A stretch of 9,162 nucleotides of DNA from Vampirovibrionales bacterium (GTDB lineage Bacteria > Cyanobacteriota > Vampirovibrionia > Vampirovibrionales > JAJTHC01): positions 1 through 9,162 of the forward strand of contig JAJTHC010000212.1 in NCBI GenBank assembly GCA_021299615.1, read 5' to 3'. Under the pieces are notes generated by a model. It saw nothing but the letters and a program-made list of their open reading frames with translations. It ran no database searches and was not told the origin of the DNA. How positions within the stretch are numbered: the first letter of the stretch is position 1; each line of letters starts with the position of its first letter. This document shows positions 1-6,295 of this stretch, piece by piece. The translations under genes and the position numbers were made by a program.

Positions 1-34
1 ATAAGCATATCGAGAATCGTAGCGACAACGAAGA
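1..34 (-). repeat. Partial copy (A) of dispersed palindromic repeat, cut by window edge
   Basis: The reverse complement of these 34 bases matches 6165-6198 at 33 of 34 positions. It covers the end of the shared left flank (TCGTTGTCGCTACG) and the first arm and loop entry of the variable hairpin. The only difference lies opposite G6191, which is a base of the 6189-6193 stem arm. The rest of the copy lies left of the window. Outside this block (from about 35 on) the sequence no longer follows the other two copies, so this copy has a different or rearranged outer end. The 9-base string ATGGTCTCT, found in the loop of copy 6133-6295, here sits next to the flank instead. Confidence 0.8.
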
Positions 35-64
35 GACCATAGACCGTTTCACCTAAAAGCCCGC

Positions 65-113
65 CGTCAACAGGGATGCATTGTACAACAGAATGCATCC
101 CTATTGTTTGACG
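65..113. repeat. Strong hairpin, 6-bp plus 11-bp stem
   Basis: AGGGATGCATT (72-82) and AATGCATCCCT (92-102) form a perfect 11-bp stem around a 9-nt loop. CGTCAA (65-70) pairs with TTGACG (108-113) as an outer 6-bp stem across an asymmetric internal loop. There is no T-run on either side, so it is not an obvious intrinsic terminator. It lies 30 nt inside the partial repeat copy at the window edge and may be a second repeat type or a processing or termination signal of a gene to the left. No second copy is visible in this window. Confidence 0.6.
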
Positions 114-159
114 CCATATGACGCCAAGGCGAGTGACGAAACTCAAGAAAAAATGGTGT

Positions 160-195
160 GTTCTAAGCTCTTTAAAATGATGGGTTCTAAGCTCT
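160..195. repeat. Short direct repeat, two units 24 nt apart
   Basis: GTTCTAAGCTCT occurs at 160-171 and again, without change, at 184-195. Each unit is preceded by an ATG(G)-containing stretch. A third degenerate unit may follow near 207-221 (AATGAGGGGTTTGAA). It lies in the gene-free leader upstream of the comF-like gene. It could be a tandem duplication remnant or paired protein-binding sites; nothing in the sequence decides between these. Confidence 0.5.
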
Positions 196-215
196 GTTGA
201 AGAAAAATGAGGGGT

Positions 216-246
216 TTGAAACATTTGCTTATATAATGAGTATATC
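216..246 (+). promoter_or_regulatory. Possible weak promoter upstream of comF-like gene
   Basis: This AT-rich stretch contains a perfect -10 hexamer TATAAT (232-237), but no good -35 lies 16-18 bases upstream. The alternative is TTGAAA (216-221) with TATATC (241-246), which has a long 19-base spacer. Either would start transcripts just before the 262-314 hairpin and about 110 nt ahead of the comF-like start. It is proposed only because no better promoter is visible between the window edge and 357. Confidence 0.3.
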
Positions 247-261
247 GCTTCTTAAAGGCTG

Positions 262-314
262 GGGATGGACTTCGCGTTCTGACTACACTTAGGAGTGTAC
301 AGATGTCACATCCC
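262..314 (+). promoter_or_regulatory. Nested hairpin in leader of comF-like gene
   Basis: Three nested stems can be read by eye: GGGATG (262-267) with CATCCC (309-314), TGAC (280-283) with GTCA (305-308), and TACACT (284-289) with AGTGTA (294-299) closed by a TAGG tetraloop. The two inner stems are contiguous on the 5' side, while the 3' side has a 5-nt bulge (300-304), and a 12-nt bulge (268-279) separates the outer stem. The structure ends 42 nt before the GTG start. It might be a leader RNA structure or a small RNA. I do not recognise a known riboswitch class. Confidence 0.4.
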
Positions 315-356
315 TTAGTTAAATGGTGGTTTTGTCGTCTTGATTAGAGGTTTATA

Positions 357-1136
357 GTGAAAAAAATCCCCCTTAAAGTCTTAAATATCTTTCAGGAACT
401 CCACGAACTATTTGGGACGCCTCACTGCCCCAAGTGTAAAGGGCTACAAGAACGCCATGAACTCTGCCCAAGTTGTTGTCAAGCCCTGGGGTTTAAGCCT
501 GAATGTTTCCATATTCAGCCAGGTAAACGCCCTGTTTGGCAACTCTTTACGTGGAACCGTCGGATTCAACGCATTTGGTATGGAGTCAAATTTCACAAGC
601 GTTATGGACCGTTGTTTTTAATTGAACGGGCGTTTCAACAGGCCCTCGCCATGATGCCCCCTTTTGAAGAAGGGCGCCCTGTTTGGGTACTTCACCCCCC
701 TTTTCAACCCAACAAGCCCAATGTGTTTGCGTCTTTTTTAGAACCGATCTGCCAAAAACAGGGCTGGCGTTACATGCCCAATGCCTTTGCCTTTCAACTC
801 CTTTCTGAACAGTCAGCCAGTGGCCCCAAGGCGCTTCATCATACCCAAAGTCGTCTTGAACGAAAACGATTACTTCAAAACCGTTTCAAGCTAGATCCTT
901 CTTTTGTAGAAGCGTTGAGCCATCAGCCCATTCAACCCACTCTGATTGTGGTGGACGACTTTATGACAACGGGCCTAACGCTTACCACGTGTTTTACGCT
1001 TCTACAAAATGCCTTAACTCAACACAAAAAAGGCCAGCCTCCCCCCAATAACGCCATTTGTGATAAAATAGAATCTGCCCAAGCCCAGCTACAGGCCATC
1101 GTTATTACAGCAGTTCCCAACACTTCCGCCGTGTAG
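357..1136 (+). CDS. ComF-type phosphoribosyltransferase family protein
   Basis: This 259-residue protein belongs to the ComF/GntX family, linked in other bacteria to DNA uptake during natural transformation. It has an N-terminal zinc-ribbon with two Cys pairs (C24/C27 and C37/C40). Its C-terminal type I phosphoribosyltransferase fold carries the PRPP-binding motif VVDDFMTTGLT at about 198-208. The family hallmark stretch with Q164, L167, R171, N175 and F177 precedes it. The GTG start is chosen because AGAGG (346-350) sits 6 nt upstream and no ATG lies nearby in frame. The tail after 235 is Gln/Ala-rich and less conserved. The hom gene follows after 36 nt, so co-transcription is possible. The exact substrate of this family is not settled; a role in competence is inferred from the family and not shown here. 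Confidence 0.85.
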   Translation: MKKIPLKVLNIFQELHELFGTPHCPKCKGLQERHELCPSCCQALGFKPECFHIQPGKRPVWQLFTWNRRIQRIWYGVKFHKRYGPLFLIERAFQQALAMMPPFEEGRPVWVLHPPFQPNKPNVFASFLEPICQKQGWRYMPNAFAFQLLSEQSASGPKALHHTQSRLERKRLLQNRFKLDPSFVEALSHQPIQPTLIVVDDFMTTGLTLTTCFTLLQNALTQHKKGQPPPNNAICDKIESAQAQLQAIVITAVPNTSAV

Positions 1137-1172
1137 CATGACCTTTTATTTAATTGTATAGGACGCTTTCCC

Positions 1173-2468
1173 ATGACTTCTTCAAAACAAACACCAACGA
1201 ACCCCCTTAAAATTGGCATGATCGGCTTAGGCACGGTCGGTCAAGGCACGTATAAGCTCATTCAACGCTTGCCACATCTTGAAGTCGTCGCTGTTGCGGT
1301 GCAGAATCTCGAAAAAGAACGAGGCATCGACGATTTGGATACCTCACTCTTAACGCTGGATGCTCATGCGGTGGCGGTGCATCCTGATATTGATATTTTG
1401 ATCGAAGTGGCTGGTGGTGTCGAAGGCACCAAGGAATTGCTCGAATCTGCGATTCAAGCAGGTAAGCATGTGGTCACCGCCAATAAAGCCTTGATCGCTC
1501 AACATGGACCAGAGCTTTTTGCTCTAGCGAAACAACATGACGTGAGTCTGCTTTTTGAAGCGGCTGTTGCGGGCGGTGTACCGATTGTCACACCTCTAAA
1601 AATGGGTTTGGCATCGAATCAAATTGAAGAAATTGCAGGCATTTTAAACGGCACGACCAACTATATTTTGACTCGTATGATGCAAGACGGCTGGACGTAT
1701 GAGGACGCTCTCGACAAAGCCAAAGCCTTGGGATACGCCGAAGCGGACCCCAGCAGTGATGTCGAGGGCTTTGATGCGGCTTATAAAATCGCGATTTTAG
1801 CAGGGCTTGCCACAGGGCATTGGGTCAATGTCAAAGATATGACCGTCGAAGGCATTACGCCCATTACCCCACGAGAAGTGGATTATGCCAAGCAGTTTGG
1901 CTACACGATTCGTTTGGTGGCGTTGGCTCGTTTGAAAAACGAACGCCCCGATGTGCGTGTGCATCCGATGTTGGTGCCGAATGAGCATCCGCTTTCGAGC
2001 GTGCATAATGAGTATAACGCCATTTGGGTGCGTGGCGATGCCGTCGGTGATGCCATGTTTTCAGGTAAGGGAGCGGGTGAGCTTCCCACCGCCAGTTCTG
2101 TGATGGGGGATGTGTTGGCGATTGTGGCGGATTTAGAAGCAGGCAACGCGAAAACGGTGGCAGGGATGGTCTTAGATTTAAAAGAGCCTGCGGTGCTACA
2201 ACCCATTGGCGAAACCACGAACCGTTATTATATTCGCATGACCACTGCCGACGAACCTGGCGTTTTGGCGGCGTTGGGAACCGCCTTTGGCAATGCTGGC
2301 GTGAGTTTAGAATCCTTTTTGCAGTTGCCGAATCCGCAGAACAATCCGCACACAAGCTTAATGGTGGTGACGCATATCGCCCAAGAATCGTCGGTGCAGG
2401 AGGCATTGTCCGCCATTCGCTCATTGGCATCGACCCAAGCGGTTGACTGCGTGTTAAGAGTGTTGTAA
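1173..2468 (+). CDS. hom: Homoserine dehydrogenase
   Basis: It reduces aspartate semialdehyde to homoserine with NAD(P)H in the cytoplasm, the branch step toward threonine and methionine. At 431 residues it has the usual length of the monofunctional ACT-containing form. The Rossmann motif GLGTVGQG lies at 18-25, the conserved TANKALIA at 102-109, and NGTTNYI at 159-165. The catalytic block GYAEADPSSD...DAAYK includes E190, D201 and K205, corresponding to the known catalytic glutamate, aspartate and lysine. A C-terminal ACT domain starts near 351 (YYIRM, DEPGVLA), consistent with feedback control by threonine as in relatives. AGGA (1160-1163) lies 9 nt before the ATG. There is no aspartokinase fusion. 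The gene thrC lies downstream with one small gene between, a threonine-pathway pair. Confidence 0.97.
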   Translation: MTSSKQTPTNPLKIGMIGLGTVGQGTYKLIQRLPHLEVVAVAVQNLEKERGIDDLDTSLLTLDAHAVAVHPDIDILIEVAGGVEGTKELLESAIQAGKHVVTANKALIAQHGPELFALAKQHDVSLLFEAAVAGGVPIVTPLKMGLASNQIEEIAGILNGTTNYILTRMMQDGWTYEDALDKAKALGYAEADPSSDVEGFDAAYKIAILAGLATGHWVNVKDMTVEGITPITPREVDYAKQFGYTIRLVALARLKNERPDVRVHPMLVPNEHPLSSVHNEYNAIWVRGDAVGDAMFSGKGAGELPTASSVMGDVLAIVADLEAGNAKTVAGMVLDLKEPAVLQPIGETTNRYYIRMTTADEPGVLAALGTAFGNAGVSLESFLQLPNPQNNPHTSLMVVTHIAQESSVQEALSAIRSLASTQAVDCVLRVL

Positions 2469-2544
2469 GGAAGTAATGAAGTTAATCCTTAATATCGAAC
2501 AAAATAACGGTTTGACCAATGAGTTTTAAAAAGAGGTAATTCAT

Positions 2545-2904
2545 ATGACAACTATAAAATTAGAACATCCACTTACCAAACAAGTTAAAGTTTGTCCTAT
2601 AGGATTTTCTTGGCTGGCTTTTTTTTTCGGTGCTTTAGTTCCTTTTTTTAGAGGACTCCCAAAACTTGGCTTTATTGTGCAAGTATTTGGTATTATATAT
2701 ATAGGTATTTTCTTCTTTCTCTTTTTATTCCCTTTATTATTTAATTTCGTGATACCCAATCTAATAACATCGTTTTTTGTCATAAGTATTATAATCGGTT
2801 TTATTTACGGAAAACTTATGAATAAATATTGTATCGAAGCTTTCTTAAGGCAGGGTTACGTCCCTATGGACGATGAAAGTAGTAATATAATAAAATACTT
2901 ATAG
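2545..2904 (+). CDS. Small hydrophobic membrane protein, DUF2628-like
   Basis: This 119-residue protein has a short polar N terminus and three probable membrane segments (about 19-35, 41-70 and 73-89). Its polar C-terminal tail is KLMNKYCIEAFLRQGYVPMDD. The stretch GFSWLAFFFGALVPFFRG (20-37) resembles the N-terminal signature of small DUF2628/HrgC-like membrane proteins; I make this link from memory and cannot test it. Function is unknown. AGAGG (2532-2536) sits 8 nt before the ATG, and thrC begins only 17 nt after the stop, so it probably shares a transcript with hom and thrC. The DNA is visibly much more AT-rich than either neighbour and includes runs of nine T (2619-2627) and seven T (2643-2649) inside the frame. 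Both suggest recent acquisition; the runs could also slip. Confidence 0.75.
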   Translation: MTTIKLEHPLTKQVKVCPIGFSWLAFFFGALVPFFRGLPKLGFIVQVFGIIYIGIFFFLFLFPLLFNFVIPNLITSFFVISIIIGFIYGKLMNKYCIEAFLRQGYVPMDDESSNIIKYL

Positions 2905-2921
2905 AATAAAAGGACACACCC

Positions 2922-3989
2922 ATGTACACAGGCATTTTAAATCAATATCAAGACCTCTACGGATTTGCGGAAGACTACCCTGTTGTCAGCCTCCACGAAG
3001 GCAATACGCCTCTCATTCCTGCCCTGCGACTCGCCAATTGCTTGGGCGTAGAAGGCTTGAAGGTCTATCTCAAATACGAAGGACTCAACCCCACAGGCAG
3101 TTTCAAGGATCGTGGCATGACCTATGCCGTGTCCCAAGCCAAGTTTGACGGTGCTGAAACGGTTGTTTGTGCCTCTACAGGCAACACCTCCGCCGCCTGT
3201 GCTGCCTATGCGACTCGGGCGAGATTGAAATCGCTGGTCATTATTCCTGAAGGCAAAATCGCCTTAGGCAAATTGAGCCAAGCCCTGATGTACGGCGCCA
3301 GCATCATCGAAATTGCGGGTAATTTCGACCAAGCCCTCAACATCGTGCGGATGCTCGGTGAGCGAGACAAACGCCTAGCGGTGGTCAATTCCATTAACCC
3401 CTACCGCATTTTGGGTCAGCAGTCGGGGGCGTGGGAAATCTGCGATGCCCTTGGCAAAGCCCCCGATCAATTCTTTATTCCTGTGGGCAATGCAGGCAAC
3501 ATTACGGCGTATTGGGCGGGTTTTAAAAAGTATCACGACTTAGGCAAAATCAGCCAGCTCCCTGTGATGATGGGCTATCAAGCGGAAGGGGCGGCTCCGA
3601 TTGTGCGTGGGCATGCGGTGGAGCATCCTGAAACGGTGGCGACCGCCATCCGCATTGGCAATCCTGCGAGTTGGCAAGGCGCAACCGATGCTCGAGATCA
3701 AAGCGGTGGACACATTGATTTAGTCACGGATGCCGATATTTTGGGGGCGTATTCATGCCTCGCCCGGCATGAAGGCGTGTTTTGTGAGCCAGCATCGGCG
3801 GCGAGCGTGGCAGGTTTGATGAAAGCTTGTGCGGAAGGGCGTGTGAAGCCTCATTCGACGGTGGTGTGTATTTTAACAGGAAACGGCTTGAAGGATCCTG
3901 ACAATGCGGTGTTGGTCGGTACGAAAGAGGTGGCTCGGGTGAGTCTGCCTGCAGACGAATCCGCCATTTGCGAGTATCTGGGGGTGTAG
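2922..3989 (+). CDS. thrC: Threonine synthase
   Basis: This pyridoxal-phosphate enzyme converts O-phosphohomoserine to threonine, the last step of the pathway. At 355 residues it belongs to the short form, as in Bacillus, mycobacteria and cyanobacteria, and not the roughly 430-470-residue form of many proteobacteria. EGNTPL lies at 26-31, the PLP-binding lysine is K62 in GSFKDRG, STGNTSAA at 85-92 contacts the cofactor and substrate, and the phosphate-binding loop PVGNAGN is at 187-193. LTGNGLKDP near the C terminus (308-316) is also typical. AGGA (2911-2914) stands 7 nt upstream of the ATG. It is the last gene of the hom-containing cluster. The following 87 nt hold a probable promoter for the next genes and no clear terminator. 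Confidence 0.97.
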   Translation: MYTGILNQYQDLYGFAEDYPVVSLHEGNTPLIPALRLANCLGVEGLKVYLKYEGLNPTGSFKDRGMTYAVSQAKFDGAETVVCASTGNTSAACAAYATRARLKSLVIIPEGKIALGKLSQALMYGASIIEIAGNFDQALNIVRMLGERDKRLAVVNSINPYRILGQQSGAWEICDALGKAPDQFFIPVGNAGNITAYWAGFKKYHDLGKISQLPVMMGYQAEGAAPIVRGHAVEHPETVATAIRIGNPASWQGATDARDQSGGHIDLVTDADILGAYSCLARHEGVFCEPASAASVAGLMKACAEGRVKPHSTVVCILTGNGLKDPDNAVLVGTKEVARVSLPADESAICEYLGV

Positions 3990-4011
3990 TTCGGTAAGCT
4001 GTACGAAGCAT

Positions 4012-4040
4012 TTGAGTATTTTGAGGATTCACGCTACACT
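4012..4040 (+). promoter_or_regulatory. Probable promoter of the rloA-rloB cassette
   Basis: TTGAGT (4012-4017) and TACACT (4035-4040) match the -35 and -10 consensus at four of six positions each and are separated by exactly 17 bases. Transcription would start near 4047, about 30 nt before the rloA-like ATG. The inverted repeat 4021-4057 overlaps the spacer, the -10 and the start site. Confidence 0.45.
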
Positions 4041-4057
4041 AGAAGATGAATCCTTAA
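4021..4057. promoter_or_regulatory. Inverted repeat over the probable rlo promoter
   Basis: TTGAGGATTCA (4021-4031) and TGAATCCTTAA (4047-4057) are complementary over 11 positions (one G-T wobble) around a 15-nt centre holding the -10 hexamer. It could be an operator for a dimeric repressor. As RNA it could be a weak thrC terminator, though no T-run follows. The Shine-Dalgarno GGAG (4063-4066) lies just outside the repeat. Confidence 0.45.
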
Positions 4058-4076
4058 AGAATGGAGATTTTTTATC

Positions 4077-5297
4077 ATGCTAATTGAGTTTAGTGTTGAA
4101 AATTTTATGTGCTTTAAAAACGAAGTGACTTTTTCCTTTGAAGCCATGGAAGACTTAGCCGAAGACAAGTTTTACAATCCTGAATCTCGTCGGGATATTG
4201 GGATTGAAGGCATTGATTTGATAAATACCGTGAATGGGATTTACGGCAAAAATGCATCAGGCAAGTCGTCTTTACTGCAAGCAATGAAACAATTGTTTAG
4301 GTTGATTATGAATTCTCGTAAAAAAATAAATGAAGATGATGACTTTGAAGTGGTTTACTATGATGCGAGTAAGCCTATTGTTTTTAAAGTAAAATTTAGT
4401 GATGAAGCTTTGAATGTATACTCTTATTCTCTTCATATTCAAGGAGAAAATACGGATGCTAAAGTAGCTTATGAAGAATTAAAAAATGAGACTAAAAACG
4501 AAACTCTATTTATTCGAAAAGAAAATTCAGCTGTTGATTCAGTTATCTTATCAAAGGATCAATTGGATATTTTTAAAAATGATTTGCAAAAAAATCACTT
4601 GGCATTTTCACAACCTTTTTCACTTTTCAAAGACATTCGTTCGTGTTTTAGTGCTAAGGTAAATGATTTTATGGGGGTTCGTTCTCGACCTTTTCTTAGA
4701 AATAGAAAACATCATGTTTTGGACTTGATTGAACCTTATATGTTCCCTGCAATAGGTATGCTGCCAGATGAAGTTCAAGAAAAGTTACAATTACCACACA
4801 TTAAAGCCCTTATCTTAAATGAACTAAAAGTAGCTGATTTTAATATCGAAGATTATTTGTTTGAAGATGATGAGCTTGTTTTTATTCATCAACATAAAGT
4901 TAAAAGGCATTTTGGTGAAGAGTCTGATGGGACTAAAAAGTACTTTTGCTTGTTGTTGGATGTTACACTCAGTATTCTCGACACAGGGGGACTGTATATC
5001 GTTGATGAATTAGAAAAAGCCTTGCATCCGCTTTTGGCGATGCGGTTTATTAACTTGTTCAAAAACCCCGAAACGAACCCTAAAAATGCCCGACTCTTAT
5101 TTAGTTCGCATGACATGATGTTTTTACATCAAAGTGTGCTAAATGGCGATCAAATTTGGTTTATTGATCGGGATGATAAAGATGAAACTAAGTTGTACTC
5201 ACCTGCTGAATATGAAGATTTTGATCCTCTACAAGTTCCAAAAGACTATATTTTAGGCTGTTATGGTGCTGTCCCTGAAACGAATTGGAGAGGCTAA
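4077..5297 (+). CDS. RloA-like (AbiLi-like) AAA/ABC-type ATPase
   Basis: This 406-residue ATPase is of the AAA_15/AAA_21, COG1106 type. The N terminus (IEFSVENFMCF) is the typical first strand of SMC/RecF-like ATPases. Walker A is GKNASGKSS (57-65), an ABC-signature-like ESDGTKK lies at 282-288, and Walker B LYIVDELEKALHP spans 306-318 with D310 and E311. The switch histidine is H345 in LFSSHD. The long insert between the ATPase halves (about 80-270) is poorly conserved, as usual in the family. Together with the downstream RloB-like gene it forms the RloA-RloB pair known from type I restriction loci and related to the lactococcal abortive-infection genes abiLi/abiLii. A defence role is inferred. 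GGAG (4063-4066) lies 10 nt upstream. Codons are AT-rich compared with thrC. Confidence 0.85.
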   Translation: MLIEFSVENFMCFKNEVTFSFEAMEDLAEDKFYNPESRRDIGIEGIDLINTVNGIYGKNASGKSSLLQAMKQLFRLIMNSRKKINEDDDFEVVYYDASKPIVFKVKFSDEALNVYSYSLHIQGENTDAKVAYEELKNETKNETLFIRKENSAVDSVILSKDQLDIFKNDLQKNHLAFSQPFSLFKDIRSCFSAKVNDFMGVRSRPFLRNRKHHVLDLIEPYMFPAIGMLPDEVQEKLQLPHIKALILNELKVADFNIEDYLFEDDELVFIHQHKVKRHFGEESDGTKKYFCLLLDVTLSILDTGGLYIVDELEKALHPLLAMRFINLFKNPETNPKNARLLFSSHDMMFLHQSVLNGDQIWFIDRDDKDETKLYSPAEYEDFDPLQVPKDYILGCYGAVPETNWRG

Positions 5298-5301
5298 GCA
5301 C

Positions 5302-5967
5302 ATGGCAAGAAAAAAAGACAATAACACCCCTAAGCAAAAGAAACCCATTAAACCCTACGTCTTGTGCTTAACTGAAGGTGAGAATACAGAACGTCTGTAT
5401 TTAATATATGCTTTAAAGGCAGAGACGCATAGTATAAAAATAGAAAAGTCTGAATGTTCTAATGCATTGGGTATTGTCAAGGAAGCGATTCGAACCGTAA
5501 ATAGGCTTGCTGAACGTATCGATAGGTTATATGCTGTTTTTGATAGAGAGTTTTGTGGGGATCAAACTGAAGGAGGCTTCCTTCATTCATTTTCACAAAT
5601 TGATCAAAAACTTAAAAATGAAAAATATCAAAATATAATTATTCCAGTTTTTTCGAACCCTTCTATTGAGTATGTCCTTTTACTCCATTTTAAAGAAAGT
5701 AACCGCCCTTATTCTAACAATAGCGAGATTATGCAAGATTTGAAAAAAGAATGTCCCAGTTATAGTAAAGCCGAAAAAGATTCTATTTGCTGTTTTAAGG
5801 AACTTCGCTTGGAACAAGTTAAAAACGCTTCTCAACGTTTGAAGAAGCAAGATAATTCTCTTTCTTTTACTAAGGAAACAACTATTCGAGACAGAGCCTA
5901 TAAAGACCATATGCCCAACAGCAATTTCTATGTTTTGATTGATGCCTTGACTAATCAAAAGACCTAG
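5302..5967 (+). CDS. RloB-like (AbiLii-like) protein, probable TOPRIM-type effector
   Basis: The start is placed at ATG 5302 because GGAGAGG (5287-5293), inside the end of the upstream gene, lies 8 nt before it; a longer frame from 5263 would overlap rloA without its own site. The 221-residue product has a basic N terminus and then LCLTEGENTERLY (21-33), the acidic motif of RloB proteins. VFDRE (79-83) matches the family's conserved acidic strand, SNPSIEYVLLLHF (118-130) its central signature, and NSNFYVLIDAL (206-216) its C-terminal motif. Such acidic spacing resembles TOPRIM nuclease folds. The gene follows rloA after 4 nt, so the two are translationally linked and probably act as an ATPase sensor plus effector. 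Nuclease activity is inference. Confidence 0.82.
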   Translation: MARKKDNNTPKQKKPIKPYVLCLTEGENTERLYLIYALKAETHSIKIEKSECSNALGIVKEAIRTVNRLAERIDRLYAVFDREFCGDQTEGGFLHSFSQIDQKLKNEKYQNIIIPVFSNPSIEYVLLLHFKESNRPYSNNSEIMQDLKKECPSYSKAEKDSICCFKELRLEQVKNASQRLKKQDNSLSFTKETTIRDRAYKDHMPNSNFYVLIDALTNQKT

Positions 5968-5978
5968 GAAGCTAACCC

Positions 5979-6143
5979 ATGACCGACATTCACTGGATGC
6001 AACGCTTTCAATATTATGAAAAAGCCCTCGTGAAATTGCAACATATGGTGCAACGACTCCACGCCACGCCTGACGATGAAGCCGTTCACATGGCAGTGGT
6101 ACAAGCCTTTGAGTTTCAGCTGGAAAGTCCTAATACCAATTAA
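5979..6143 (+). pseudogene. Truncated HI0074-type nucleotidyltransferase-associated (HEPN-like) protein
   Basis: The open frame is 54 codons with a good site, AGGAAG (5966-5971), 7 nt before the ATG. The start HWMQRFQYYEKAL (5-17) and the later QAFEF (42-46) match the N-terminal third of the HI0074 family (about 130-145 residues), which pairs with small MNT nucleotidyltransferases in toxin-antitoxin-like modules. The family continues after this motif with a helix containing a W-K-x-x-K-D-like stretch, which is missing. The palindromic element begins at codon 52 and provides the stop TAA. Nothing of the 3' part remains, since rnhB ends at 6294. No nucleotidyltransferase partner is present. Codons are richer in G and C than in rloA/rloB, so this fragment has a different history from the cassette it abuts. 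Confidence 0.7.
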
Positions 6144-6295
6144 ACGATTAACTAGCGTCTGGCGTCTTCGTTGTCGCTACGATTCTCGATGTGCTTATGG
6201 TCTCTCTGTACACTGCACACATCTGCGAGTCTAGGCTCCTAGAATCCACCTATACGCTATTCAATCGTTTAAATGGTATAAGTACAGAAAACTCT
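6133..6295. repeat. Palindromic MITE-like element (copy B) of dispersed repeat
   Basis: Terminal inverted repeats lie at 6133-6157 and 6255-6279, with 22 of 25 positions complementary. Reading the ends as TACCA...TGGTA (6134-6278), the element is flanked on both sides by TAA (6131-6133, 6279-6281), a possible 3-bp target duplication. Inside, 6155-6184 matches 8937-8966 at 29 of 30 positions. Then comes a 51-nt hairpin region (6181-6231), with arms 6185-6188/6226-6229 and 6189-6193/6218-6222, and the constant TAGGCTCCT (6232-6240). GTACAGAAAACTCT (6282-6295), also shared with the right-hand copy, lies just beyond the inverted repeat and runs into the rnhB stop. There is no coding capacity; any transposase would act in trans. 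Confidence 0.75.

Noticed and set aside
1..356. CRISPR array in the repeat-bearing left edge
   Set aside because: There is only one 12-bp direct repeat pair with a 12-nt gap, no regular spacers and no cas genes.
1864..2430. Long minus-strand open frames (188 and 105 codons) opposite hom
   Set aside because: They lie wholly inside a strongly supported hom coding region, have no ribosome site and give low-complexity products; they are by-products of codon bias.
5263..5301. Longer rloB start at 5263
   Set aside because: It would overlap rloA by 35 nt with no suitable ribosome site, whereas GGAGAGG is well placed for ATG 5302, and the family motif starts soon after that ATG.
6133..6295. Integron attC site or retron msr-msd as explanation of the palindromic repeat
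   Set aside because: The GTTRRRY/RYYYAAC core sites of attC are not seen at the ends, and no integrase or reverse transcriptase gene is in the window.
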